Source of the DNA: Bacillus mobilis
GTDB taxonomy: Bacteria > Bacillota > Bacilli > Bacillales > Bacillaceae_G
NCBI RefSeq assembly: GCF_001884045.1
Contig: NZ_MACF01000123.1
Coordinates: 124,001-188,000, forward strand
DNA length: 64,000 bases
Direction: 5' to 3'
Below, piece after piece: positions 54,621-64,000 of this stretch. A program made the translations under genes and the position numbers. The number at the start of each line of letters is the position of its first letter. Position 1 is the stretch's first letter. The notes beneath the pieces were generated by a model. That model was given only the letters and a program-made list of their open reading frames with translations. It was not told where the DNA came from and did no database searches.

Positions 54621-57600
54621 ATGCCTAATAGTCAAAAGGTTCGTCATTCGTTATCATCTGCGCAGACTGGTATGTGGTTTGCACAGCAATTAGATCCGCT
54701 CAATCCGATTTATAATACTGGGGAGTATGTTGAAATAAGCGGAAATGTTAATCAAGAAATTTTCGAATTAGCAGTACGTAAAGTTGTAACAGAAGCAGAA
54801 GCATTACATGTTCGTTTCGAAGAGGATGAGATGGGCCCATGGCAAGTTATTGAAGAATTACAGTTTCATATGCATTTTATTGACGCTCGTAAAGAAGAAA
54901 ATCCTGAAAAAGCTGCTAAAGTATGGATGAAAAATGATTTATCTATGCCAGTCGATTTGAAAACAGATACATTATTTACTGAAGCACTTATTCAAGTTGA
55001 AAATAATCGTTTCTTTTGGTATCAGCGCATCCATCACATTGTGATGGATGGCTATGGATTTTCACTTCTTAGCCAAAAGGTAGCGAAAGAGTATACATCA
55101 CTTATAGAAGAAATAAATAAGAATGAAAAGCCATTTGGTTCTATTTCAAAAATTGTACAAGAAGATATTGAGTATCAGGAGTCTAAACAAATTCAGGAAG
55201 ATCGTACTTTTTGGTTAGAGAAGTTTGCAGATGAACCAGAAGTTGTAAGTTTAGCAGAACGAGCGCCGAGAACATCAAATGGATTTTTACGGGAAACAGC
55301 TTATTTATCCAAATCTAGTACGAAAACTTTACTAGAAGATATTAATGTTTCGTTAACAAGTTGGCCAGAATTTATTGTCGCTGTAACGAGTATTTATATG
55401 CATAAATTAACAGGTGCAAATGATATTGTTTTAGGTTTACCTATGATGGGGCGTCTCGGTTCTGCATCTATTTATACACCGAGTATGGTAATGAATTTAG
55501 TACCACTTCGTCTCACTGTAACTCCAAATATAACGCTTGCGGAATTATTACAGCAAGTTTCTAAAGAAATTCGAGACGTACGTCGTCATCATAAATATCG
55601 TCATGAGGAATTAAGAAGAGACTTAAAGTTACTAGGTGAAAATCATAGGTTATTCGGGCCGTTAGTGAATGTAATGCCTTTTGATTATGGGCTTAACTTT
55701 GCTGGAAATCGTGGAATTACACATAATTTATCAGCAGGACCTGTCGATGATTTATCGATAAATGTTTATAAACGTTTCGATAAAAATGAGTTAATGATTC
55801 ATTTTGATGCGAATCCGGAAGTATATAATGAAGCTGAACTAGCGTTACATAAAGAGAGATTTATGAAGTTATTAGAATTAGTGATAAATGATGATCAAAA
55901 AGACGAGTCGATTGGAAATATAAACATTACTCTTCCTGAAGAAAATCATAAAGTTCTAATGGAATGGAATGAAACTAAAGAAGCTGCAGAGTTAATCTCT
56001 TTACCTATATTATTTGAAAAACAAGTACAAAAAAATCCAAATAAAATAGCGGTTACGTGTAACGGAGTAGACTTTACGTATAATGAGCTAAATGAACGAG
56101 TAAATGAACTGGCGCACTATTTAGTAGAGGAAGGAATAGGGTCAAATCAGTTCGTAGCTTTAGTGTTTCCAAGGTCAATAGAAATGGTAGTTAGTATGCT
56201 AGCAGTTTTAAAGACTGGTGCAGCGTATTTACCGATAGATCCAGAATATCCAGCTGAGCGAATCAATTATATTGTAAATGATGCAAAACCAGTGTGTATC
56301 ATCACACATTCATCTGTTTCATCTGCTTTAGTTATTGAAAATGATATGAAAAAAATCGAATTAGATCGCGAAGAAACAGAACTAGCGTTAAAAGCATATT
56401 CTCATATGAATCTACCATTTAGGAAAGATGAATCACTTTTAAAGCCTGCGTATGCAATTTACACTTCAGGATCAACGGGAAATCCAAAAGGTGTAATTGT
56501 TCCTATGGGAGCTTTAAGTAACTTTTTATTGTCTATGGACGATATGTTTTCATTAAATGAAAACGATCATTTAGTAGCAGTTACAACGTTTGCGTTTGAT
56601 ATTTCTGCACTAGAAATTTATTTACCTCTTATTAGTGGTGCAAGTTTAACAATCGCACAAAAAGAAGTAATTCAAGAACCTGCTGTGTTAACGGCATTGT
56701 TGCAAGAAGAAAGAGCGACAATTATGCAAGCTACACCGACCCTTTGGCAGGCGTTAGTAATTGAATATCCAGATAGACTACAAGGGCTAAAAGTGCTCGT
56801 TGGTGGTGAAGCACTTCCAGCTCATTTAGCAAATACATTAAAAGAATTAGGTTGCTCTATTACAAACTTATATGGACCTACTGAAACGACTATTTGGTCT
56901 ACTTTCAAGAACATCGACGAAAATGAAATGGGTATACCTCCTATTGGAAAACCGATTTGGAGTACAGATGTATATGTATTAGATGCAGGATTACAACCAG
57001 TACCACCTGGAGTAATTGGCGAACTATATATTGCTGGAGAAGGACTTGCGAACGGCTATTTAGGAAAACCAGAGTTAACGGCTGAACGATTTGTTGCAAA
57101 TCCTTTTGGAGAACGAGGGAAGCGCATGTACCGCACAGGTGATCTTGTGAAATGGCGTAACGATGGTGTGCTGGAATACGTGAGCCGAGCAGATCATCAA
57201 ATAAAAATCCGTGGTTTCCGAATTGAATTAGCTGAAATTGAAATGGTATTACAACGACATGAAAATATTAAACAAGCAGTAGTAATGGTACGAGAAGATC
57301 GCCCAAATGATAAACGAATTATTGCGTATATCGTTGCTGAACAGAAGGATACAATTAACTTTGCAGAAATTCGTTCTTATGTTTCAGAAAGTTTAGCGAA
57401 TTATATGGTACCTTCAGCGTTTGTGTTGTTAGAAGGATTACCATTAACACCAAATGGAAAGGTTGATAGAAAGAAATTACCAGCTCCTGATTTTAATGAA
57501 ATGAATAAGGAGAGAGTTGCTAGAAATCCGAAGGAAGAAATATTATGTGATTTATTTGCAGAAGTACTTGGTGTTTCTCGTATTAGCATTGATGATAATT

Positions 57601-60600
57601 TCTTTGAAATGGGAGGCCATTCGCTTCTCGCATCTCGTTTAATGGCAAGAATTCGTGAAACGTTAAGTGTCGAATTAGGAATTGGAAAACTATTTGAATC
57701 GCCAACTGTTGCAGAACTAGCGAAACAATTAGACCGAGCAAAATGTGCAAGACCAGCTATTAAGAAAGTAAGTAGACCAAATGAAGTTCCACTTTCATTT
57801 GCGCAGCGTAGGTTATGGTTCTTAAATTGTTTAGAAGGTCCAAGCCCTACTTATAATATTCCGTTAGTCATTCGTTTATCTGGAAAGTTGAACGAAGAAG
57901 CATTGCAAGGTGCCTTTTACGATGTAGTTGAGAAACATGAAACGCTTAGAACGATTTTCCCTAACGTATTAGGGAGTTCCTATCAGAAAATTTTAGATAT
58001 GGAAAATTTAAATTTAGAAATGATTATAACAAGAACGTGTAAAGATGAATTAGAAAGTGTGCTTGCAGAGGCGGTAAGATATAGCTTTAGCCTCGATGTT
58101 GAACCAGCAGTTCGTTTGCAACTATTTACAGTGAATGAAAACGAACATGTATTACTCATACTATTGCACCATATTGTAGGAGATGGTTGGTCATTACAAC
58201 CGTTAACGAGGGATTTTACAGCGGCGTATAAAGCTCGATGTCAAGGTGACAAAGTACAGCTGGAGACACTTCCAGTTCAATACGCAGATTATGCACTTTG
58301 GCAACAGCAATTGCTAGGTGATGAAGCTACACGAGAGAGTCTCATTTCAACACAATTAGATTTTTGGAAACAAGAGCTAAAGGGTTTACCAGATCAATTG
58401 GAGTTACCTACAGATTACCAGCGTCCAATTGAAACGAGTTACCGAGGAGAAACAATTCATTTTCAAATAGATGCAGTTATGCATAATAGGTTAGTAGAGC
58501 TTGCACGGAAAAACGGGGTTAGTTTGTTTATGGTGTTACAAGCAGGACTTAGTGCACTATTTACAAGGTTAGGCGCAGGTACTGATATACCAATTGGAAG
58601 TCCGATTGCTGGAAGAAATGACGATGCACTATCAAATATAGTTGGGTTATTTGTAAATACATTAGTGTTACGTACAAATACATCAGGAGATCCAAGTTTT
58701 AAAGAACTATTGAATAGAGTGAAGCAAGTAAATCTTGCAGCTTATGAAAATCAAGATGTTCCATTCGAACGACTTGTTGAAGTATTAAACCCAGTACGTA
58801 CTCGAAATAGTCATCCGCTGTTTCAAGTTATGTTAGCCTTTCAAAATACGCCAGAAGCAACCTTTGATGCTCCGGATATAGAAGCGAACCTTGAAATTCA
58901 AAGCGTCGGCTCTGCGAAATTTGATCTAACATTTGAAATTAGCGAGAGTAACGGAGTTGATGGTACTCCAAATGGCTTACACGGATTGTTAGAGTTTAGT
59001 ACTGATTTATATAAACGTGAAACGATTCAAAAATTAATAGAAAGATACATTCTGTTATTAGACGATGCGGCGAAAAATCAGGATCAATCAATTGGTAGAT
59101 TAGAAATATTAACTTTAGCAGAGAAAAATACAGTGTTAGAAAAGTGGAATGGTGGTTTTCAAATTGTACCAGAAATGACATTACCACAATTATTTGAAAA
59201 ACAGGCTTATATAAATCCGAATTCTATTGCTGTCGTCTTTGAAGATGAAAAATTAACTTATGAAGAATTGAATAAAAAAGCGAATAAAATAGCTCGATTG
59301 CTAATAGCAAAAGGAGTCGGTCCTGATCAACTTGTTGCATTAGCAATGCCGAGATCTTTAAATATGGTTGTGAGTTTACTTGCGGTTCTTAAAGCAGGAG
59401 CAGGTTATCTTCCATTAGATCCAGATTACCCGTCTGAACGTATTTCATTTATGCTCCACGATGCGAAACCATCATGTGTTTTAACAAATTTAGATGTGGA
59501 AATTGAATGTGATGAGGAACTGAAAATTTTAGTCGATGATGAAAAAGTAATAAAAGAAATAGTGAAATATAGTGAAGATAATATTGATGAAATGGAGCGC
59601 ATGAAGCCACTATCGCCTTCACATATTGCTTACGTTATTTATACATCAGGCTCAACAGGTAGACCGAAAGGCGTTATGATACCTCATCAAAACGTAGTAA
59701 GACTCTTAGGAGCGACGGATCATTGGTTCCAATTTGACGCGAACGATGTTTGGACGATGTTCCATTCATACGCTTTTGATTTCTCGGTTTGGGAAATTTG
59801 GGGACCTTTATTATATGGAGGGCGTCTAGTCGTAGTACCACATACTGTAAGTCGCTCGCCGAAAGAATTTTTACAACTTCTTGTTAAGGAAAAGGTTACT
59901 GTATTAAACCAAACTCCATCAGCGTTCTATCAATTGATGCAAGCGGATCGTGAAAATGAAGAAATTGGTCAAAGATTATCTTTACGATATGTTGTTTTTG
60001 GAGGAGAAGCACTTGAGTTAAGTCGATTAGAAGATTGGTATAGTCGACATCCTCATAACGCACCAAAGCTTATTAATATGTACGGTATTACAGAGACGAC
60101 AGTACATGTTAGTTATATTGAGTTAGATGAGAATATTGTTTCTTTACGCGCGAATAGTTTAATTGGTTGCAGTATACCAGACCTTAAAGTATACGTATTA
60201 GACAACTATTTACAACCAGTGCCACCTGGAGTAGTGGGAGAAATGTATGTTGCAGGTGCTGGGCTTGCTCGTGGTTATTTAGGAAGAGCGGGCTTAACTG
60301 CAGAACGCTTTATCGCAGATCCATTTGGTAAGTCAGGTACAAGAATGTATCGTACAGGAGACTTAGCGCGTTGGCGTAAAGATGGGACGCTAGATTATAT
60401 AGGGCGTGCAGATCACCAAATAAAAATTCGTGGATTCCGAATTGAATTAGGAGAAATAGAAGCGGTCATAATGAAACATCCTAAAGTTGAGCAATTAGCC
60501 GTAATTGTACGGGAAGATCAACCAGGGGATAAACGGTTGGTTTCATATATTGTCGCATCTAATCATGAAATGATTGATACGAATGAAATGCGTCAATATG

Positions 60601-61778
60601 CTGGAGGTAGTTTACCAGATTACATGGTTCCATACGCTTTTGTAGTAGTAAATGAGTTACCTTTAACTCCAAACGGTAAATTAGATAGAAAGGCATTGCC
60701 AGCTCCAGAATTTATCGCATCATCTTCTAGTCGTGGACCAAGAACACCGCAAGAAGAAATGTTATGTGACTTATTTACAGAGATTTTAAGTGTACCTCAA
60801 ATTGGAATTGATGACGGATTCTTTGATCTTGGTGGTCATTCACTTCTTGCAGTGCAGCTTATGAGCCGAATTAAAGAAGCACTTGGAGTGGAACTAAATA
60901 TTGGAACTTTATTTGCAGCACCTACTGTTGCAGGGCTTGCGGAAAGACTTGAAATGGGAAATGGTCAAAGTGCACTTGATGTGTTGCTTCCATTACGAGC
61001 AAGCGGAGAGCAATTACCACTATTTTGTGTACACCCAGCAGGTGGATTAAGTTGGTGCTATGCAGGACTTATGAAATCTTTAGGAACAGATTATCCAATC
61101 TATGGTGTTCAAGCACGTGGTATCGCTAAAAATGAAGAACTTCCAAAAAGTTTAGAGGAGATGGCGGCGGATTATTTAAAACACGTTCGTGAAGTACAGC
61201 CTCACGGACCATATCGGTTACTCGGTTGGTCACTTGGAGGAAATGTTGTTCATGCAATGGCAGCGCAACTACAAAATGAAGGAGAAGAAGTAGAATTACT
61301 CGTTATGCTGGATTCTTATCCTGGACACTTCTTACCGAATACGGAAGCACCTACTGAAGAAGAAGCATTAATCGCATTACTTGCTTTAGGTGGATATGAT
61401 CCAGATAATATGGATGGAAAACCACTTACGATGGAAAGTGCAGTTGAAATACTTCGTAAAGATGGAAGTGCATTAGCAAGTCTTGAAGAAGAGACGATTT
61501 TGAATTTGAAAGAAACATATGTGAATTCAGTAGGATTGTTAGGGAAATATGTACCGAAAGTTTATAACGGAGATATTTTATTCTTTAGATCTACTGTTAT
61601 ACCAGACTGGTTTGATCCTATTTCTTCAAATACGTGGTTAAATTATTTAGACGGAGAAATTGTGCAGCACGATATTGATTGTAGACATAAAGATTTATGT
61701 CAGCCGGGTCCGCTTACAGAAATCGGACAAGTACTGGCGAAATACTTGCAGGAAAAGAAAGGGGTAAGTAAAGTATGA
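54621..61778 (+). CDS. dhbF: Bacillibactin non-ribosomal peptide synthetase, two modules plus thioesterase
   Basis: 2385 residues, close to B. subtilis DhbF. Order: condensation (HHIVMDG near 136), adenylation ([11 protein letters not shown] near 614), carrier (GGHSLLA, Ser near 1001), second condensation (HHIVGDG near 1183), second adenylation ([11 protein letters not shown] near 1673), carrier (GGHSLLA near 2071) and thioesterase (GWSLGG near 2200). From gene order and known pathway, module 1 adds Gly, module 2 Thr, and the thioesterase cyclises three Dhb-Gly-Thr units. All core motifs look intact. It overlaps the MbtH-like gene by four bases. Confidence 0.96.
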   Translation: MPNSQKVRHSLSSAQTGMWFAQQLDPLNPIYNTGEYVEISGNVNQEIFELAVRKVVTEAEALHVRFEEDEMGPWQVIEELQFHMHFIDARKEENPEKAAKVWMKNDLSMPVDLKTDTLFTEALIQVENNRFFWYQRIHHIVMDGYGFSLLSQKVAKEYTSLIEEINKNEKPFGSISKIVQEDIEYQESKQIQEDRTFWLEKFADEPEVVSLAERAPRTSNGFLRETAYLSKSSTKTLLEDINVSLTSWPEFIVAVTSIYMHKLTGANDIVLGLPMMGRLGSASIYTPSMVMNLVPLRLTVTPNITLAELLQQVSKEIRDVRRHHKYRHEELRRDLKLLGENHRLFGPLVNVMPFDYGLNFAGNRGITHNLSAGPVDDLSINVYKRFDKNELMIHFDANPEVYNEAELALHKERFMKLLELVINDDQKDESIGNINITLPEENHKVLMEWNETKEAAELISLPILFEKQVQKNPNKIAVTCNGVDFTYNELNERVNELAHYLVEEGIGSNQFVALVFPRSIEMVVSMLAVLKTGAAYLPIDPEYPAERINYIVNDAKPVCIITHSSVSSALVIENDMKKIELDREETELALKAYSHMNLPFRKDESLLKPAYAIYTSGSTGNPKGVIVPMGALSNFLLSMDDMFSLNENDHLVAVTTFAFDISALEIYLPLISGASLTIAQKEVIQEPAVLTALLQEERATIMQATPTLWQALVIEYPDRLQGLKVLVGGEALPAHLANTLKELGCSITNLYGPTETTIWSTFKNIDENEMGIPPIGKPIWSTDVYVLDAGLQPVPPGVIGELYIAGEGLANGYLGKPELTAERFVANPFGERGKRMYRTGDLVKWRNDGVLEYVSRADHQIKIRGFRIELAEIEMVLQRHENIKQAVVMVREDRPNDKRIIAYIVAEQKDTINFAEIRSYVSESLANYMVPSAFVLLEGLPLTPNGKVDRKKLPAPDFNEMNKERVARNPKEEILCDLFAEVLGVSRISIDDNFFEMGGHSLLASRLMARIRETLSVELGIGKLFESPTVAELAKQLDRAKCARPAIKKVSRPNEVPLSFAQRRLWFLNCLEGPSPTYNIPLVIRLSGKLNEEALQGAFYDVVEKHETLRTIFPNVLGSSYQKILDMENLNLEMIITRTCKDELESVLAEAVRYSFSLDVEPAVRLQLFTVNENEHVLLILLHHIVGDGWSLQPLTRDFTAAYKARCQGDKVQLETLPVQYADYALWQQQLLGDEATRESLISTQLDFWKQELKGLPDQLELPTDYQRPIETSYRGETIHFQIDAVMHNRLVELARKNGVSLFMVLQAGLSALFTRLGAGTDIPIGSPIAGRNDDALSNIVGLFVNTLVLRTNTSGDPSFKELLNRVKQVNLAAYENQDVPFERLVEVLNPVRTRNSHPLFQVMLAFQNTPEATFDAPDIEANLEIQSVGSAKFDLTFEISESNGVDGTPNGLHGLLEFSTDLYKRETIQKLIERYILLLDDAAKNQDQSIGRLEILTLAEKNTVLEKWNGGFQIVPEMTLPQLFEKQAYINPNSIAVVFEDEKLTYEELNKKANKIARLLIAKGVGPDQLVALAMPRSLNMVVSLLAVLKAGAGYLPLDPDYPSERISFMLHDAKPSCVLTNLDVEIECDEELKILVDDEKVIKEIVKYSEDNIDEMERMKPLSPSHIAYVIYTSGSTGRPKGVMIPHQNVVRLLGATDHWFQFDANDVWTMFHSYAFDFSVWEIWGPLLYGGRLVVVPHTVSRSPKEFLQLLVKEKVTVLNQTPSAFYQLMQADRENEEIGQRLSLRYVVFGGEALELSRLEDWYSRHPHNAPKLINMYGITETTVHVSYIELDENIVSLRANSLIGCSIPDLKVYVLDNYLQPVPPGVVGEMYVAGAGLARGYLGRAGLTAERFIADPFGKSGTRMYRTGDLARWRKDGTLDYIGRADHQIKIRGFRIELGEIEAVIMKHPKVEQLAVIVREDQPGDKRLVSYIVASNHEMIDTNEMRQYAGGSLPDYMVPYAFVVVNELPLTPNGKLDRKALPAPEFIASSSSRGPRTPQEEMLCDLFTEILSVPQIGIDDGFFDLGGHSLLAVQLMSRIKEALGVELNIGTLFAAPTVAGLAERLEMGNGQSALDVLLPLRASGEQLPLFCVHPAGGLSWCYAGLMKSLGTDYPIYGVQARGIAKNEELPKSLEEMAADYLKHVREVQPHGPYRLLGWSLGGNVVHAMAAQLQNEGEEVELLVMLDSYPGHFLPNTEAPTEEEALIALLALGGYDPDNMDGKPLTMESAVEILRKDGSALASLEEETILNLKETYVNSVGLLGKYVPKVYNGDILFFRSTVIPDWFDPISSNTWLNYLDGEIVQHDIDCRHKDLCQPGPLTEIGQVLAKYLQEKKGVSKV

Positions 61779-61999
61779 CGAATCCATTTGAAAATGATAA
61801 TTACACATATAAAGTATTAAAAAATGAGGAGGGCCAGTATTCTCTCTGGCCTGTCTTTCTTGATGTACCTATTGGCTGGAATGTCGTACATGAAGAGGCT
61901 AGTAGGAATGATTGTTTACAATATGTTGAAAATAACTGGGAAGATTTGAATCCAAAAAGTAATCAAGTTGGCGAAAAAATATTAGTAGGAAAACGATAA
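61775..61999 (+). CDS. MbtH-like protein
   Basis: 74 residues with the MbtH signature [18 protein letters not shown] and WEDLNPKS. MbtH-like proteins bind NRPS adenylation domains and help their folding and activity. ATG overlaps the dhbF stop (ATGA), and the stop overlaps the next gene's start by one base (TAATG), so all three are coupled. Confidence 0.92.
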   Translation: MTNPFENDNYTYKVLKNEEGQYSLWPVFLDVPIGWNVVHEEASRNDCLQYVENNWEDLNPKSNQVGEKILVGKR

Positions 62000-63441
62000 T
62001 GAAGGAAAAAATAAATCCGAAAGTAGTTGTAAGTATCGTATATATAACAGCGATGTTTATGGCTGCGATGGATGCAACAATTGTGAATGTAGCACTGCAA
62101 ACGATAAGTAAAGAATTACAAGTTCCTCCATCTGCTATGGGGACAGTTAATGTTGGGTATTTAGTTAGCTTAGCTGTTTTCCTTCCTATTTCTGGTTGGT
62201 TAGGAGATCGCTTCGGTACGAAAAGAGTATTTCTAACCGCTCTTTTCGTATTTACAACTGCGTCTGCATTATGCGGTGTAGCGAACGATATTACTTCATT
62301 GAATATTTTTCGTATCATGCAAGGTGCTGGTGGGGGGCTTTTAACACCGGTGGGGATGGCGATGTTATTCCGAACATTTTCATCAGAGGAAAGGCCGAAA
62401 ATTTCACGGTTTATTGTGTTGCCAATTGCTGTCGCACCGGCAGTAGGACCAATTATTGGTGGTTTCTTTGTAGATCAAATGTCTTGGCGCTGGGCATTTT
62501 ATATTAATGTACCGTTTGGAATCGTAGCGTTACTATTCGGTCTACTATTTTTAAAAGAGCATATTGAAAAATCAGCTGGTCGCTTTGATTCTCTCGGTTT
62601 TGTTCTTTCAGCACCAGGATTTGCGATGCTAATCTATGCACTTAGCCAAGGTCCATCAAAAGGCTGGGTTTCTCCAGAGATTATAAGTACTGGAATAGCT
62701 GGGATTATATTCATTACATTGTTTATCATCGTTGAACTTAAAGTACAGCAACCGATGTTAGATTTACGCTTATTAAAAGAACCAGTCTTTAGAAAAATGA
62801 GTCTAATTTCATTGTTTTCATCTGCCGGTTTACTAGGCATGCTATTTGTTTTTCCACTTATGTATCAAAATGTAATAGGAGTTTCCGCACTGGAATCAGG
62901 TCTTACGACATTCCCAGAGGCGATTGGATTAATGATATCGTCACAGATTGTGCCATGGTCATATAAGAAATTAGGAGCTCGCAAAGTAATTTCTATTGGA
63001 TTAGCTTGTACCGCGGTTATCTTTGTGTTATTAAGTTTTGTAAATCACGATACAAATCCTTGGCAAATACGGGCATTATTGTTTGGTATCGGTATTTTCT
63101 TAGGTCAGTCTGTCGGTGCAGTTCAATTTTCTGCATTTAACAATATAACGCCACCTTCTATGGGAAGAGCAACAACTATATTCAATGTGCAAAATCGATT
63201 AGGATCTGCAATAGGAGTTGCTGTATTAGCTAGCATATTATCTGGGTTTGGAAGTAATGAAATACAGAATAATGCACAGGCAGATTTCTTGCCTTATCAA
63301 GCTGCATTAATTGGATCAGCAATCTTTTTACTCGTAGCATTACTATTTTCTTTACGTATTTCTGATAAAGAGATAATGTCAAAGAAGAAAAAAAAGCCGT
63401 TACCTGTATTACAAAAAGAGAAAGAAGTTGTAAACGAATAA
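61999..63441 (+). CDS. DHA2-type MFS exporter, probably bacillibactin export
   Basis: 480 residues, 14 predicted helices, with DATIVNVALQTISKEL (motif D1 of DHA2), GWLGDRFGTKRVFL (motif A) and GAGGGLLTPVGMAM with PAVGPIIGGFFVD (motif C) of EmrB/QacA transporters. Position in the siderophore operon suggests siderophore export, as with YmfE-type neighbours in Bacillus; substrate is inferred. Confidence 0.85.
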   Translation: MKEKINPKVVVSIVYITAMFMAAMDATIVNVALQTISKELQVPPSAMGTVNVGYLVSLAVFLPISGWLGDRFGTKRVFLTALFVFTTASALCGVANDITSLNIFRIMQGAGGGLLTPVGMAMLFRTFSSEERPKISRFIVLPIAVAPAVGPIIGGFFVDQMSWRWAFYINVPFGIVALLFGLLFLKEHIEKSAGRFDSLGFVLSAPGFAMLIYALSQGPSKGWVSPEIISTGIAGIIFITLFIIVELKVQQPMLDLRLLKEPVFRKMSLISLFSSAGLLGMLFVFPLMYQNVIGVSALESGLTTFPEAIGLMISSQIVPWSYKKLGARKVISIGLACTAVIFVLLSFVNHDTNPWQIRALLFGIGIFLGQSVGAVQFSAFNNITPPSMGRATTIFNVQNRLGSAIGVAVLASILSGFGSNEIQNNAQADFLPYQAALIGSAIFLLVALLFSLRISDKEIMSKKKKKPLPVLQKEKEVVNE

Positions 63442-63505
63442 GTTATAGAATAATAATACTCTTTTGAAATAAAATGATATTGTTTGTTAGAAGGAGAGAG
63501 TTTAC

Positions 63506-64000
63506 ATGATAGAGAGTAAAGTTGTAGATTCTGTACCAACTCTTAGTGAGAATGATTGTCAAATATGGTGGGCAAGAATTTCCGATTTACAATCATGGCA
63601 TTACAATTTGCTAAATGATGTAGAACGAGAGAAAGCAAATTCATACCATCATTCGGCAGATCGTGCACGTTTTATAATAGGTTGTGTAATTAGTAGGTTA
63701 GTTCTTGGGCAAATACTTTCTATGTCGCCAGTTCAAGTACCAATTGATCGAATGTGCCCAGTATGTAAGTTACAACATGGCAGACCACAATTACCAGAAG
63801 GAATGCCACAGTTATCTGTTTCGCATTCGGGTGAGTGGGTTGTTGTTGCATTTACAAAGTCTGCACCTGTAGGCGTTGATGTTGAACAAATGAATCCAAA
63901 TGTAGATGTTATGAAAATGGCAGAGGGAGTATTAACAGATTTTGAAATTGCGCAAGTTATGAAATTACCAGATGAACAGAAAATAGAAGGTTTTTTAACA
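63506..64000 (+). CDS. Sfp-type 4'-phosphopantetheinyl transferase (cut by window end)
   Basis: ATG 63506 after AAGGAGAGAG. The open frame runs to the window end, 165 codons, with VEREKANSYHHSADRARFIIG, GRPQLPEG, LSVSHSGEWVVVAF and the metal-binding GVDVEQM. The final KEA motif would lie just beyond the window. It would activate the carrier domains of DhbB and DhbF by attaching phosphopantetheine. Confidence 0.9.
   Translation, partial: MIESKVVDSVPTLSENDCQIWWARISDLQSWHYNLLNDVEREKANSYHHSADRARFIIGCVISRLVLGQILSMSPVQVPIDRMCPVCKLQHGRPQLPEGMPQLSVSHSGEWVVVAFTKSAPVGVDVEQMNPNVDVMKMAEGVLTDFEIAQVMKLPDEQKIEGFLT

Overview
The window looks like a chromosomal segment of a Bacillus cereus-group bacterium (B. 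cereus, B. anthracis or B. thuringiensis type). The DNA is AT-rich with strong AGGAGG-type ribosome binding sites. It carries sporulation and spore genes (spo0M, a GerPF-like protein, a BclA/C1q-like protein), copies of a roughly 155-bp bcr1-like repeat with ATAAA target duplications, a PagR-like ArsR regulator and a complete bacillibactin (dhb) locus. I saw no rRNA, tRNA or CRISPR array.

Layout. 1-3125: housekeeping genes (spo0M, PAP2 phosphatase, cation diffusion facilitator, thioredoxin). 3196-5000: a decayed prophage remnant (integrase tail, HTH protein and zinc-finger protein, damaged mostly by in-frame stop codons). 5500-19000: small, mostly species-group-specific genes, including a SigM-type ECF sigma factor with its two membrane regulators, a C1q-like protein, a GIY-YIG pseudogene, a GH25 lysozyme, PrsA, an SDR enzyme, a repetitive protein, Pmp3 and KTSC proteins. 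19338-21997: a class A penicillin-binding protein with a structured leader and a 39-bp minisatellite at its C-terminus. 22358-24817: a YdeI-like protein, a small His/Pro-rich protein and an MFS transporter.

25473-35393 is a coherent catabolic block. The methylcitrate cycle genes (prpC, prpD, prpB) are followed by acyl-CoA dehydrogenase, 3-hydroxyisobutyrate dehydrogenase and methylmalonate-semialdehyde dehydrogenase, with 3-hydroxyisobutyryl-CoA hydrolase on the other strand. Together they would take isobutyryl-CoA from valine to propionyl-CoA and on to pyruvate and succinate; only the enoyl-CoA hydratase step is missing here.

36406-40649 is sbcDC. The 3' end of sbcC (111 bp) is repeated at 46430-46540, and the 5.9 kb between the copies is an integrated genetic element. 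It holds a tyrosine recombinase that has lost its catalytic C-terminus, a TIR-domain protein, a KAP-family P-loop NTPase, three small unknown genes and a DUF5677-like remnant. The TIR + KAP cargo is the best candidate in this window for an undescribed, probably anti-phage, system.

46600-49456 has a small membrane protein, a PagR-like regulator, a YkvS-like protein and an OFA-family transporter preceded by a translationally coupled 21-codon ORF. From 49830 to the end is the Fur-regulated bacillibactin locus: two promoters with Fur boxes, dhbA-C-E-B-F, an MbtH-like protein, a DHA2 MFS exporter and an Sfp-type phosphopantetheinyl transferase cut by the window end.
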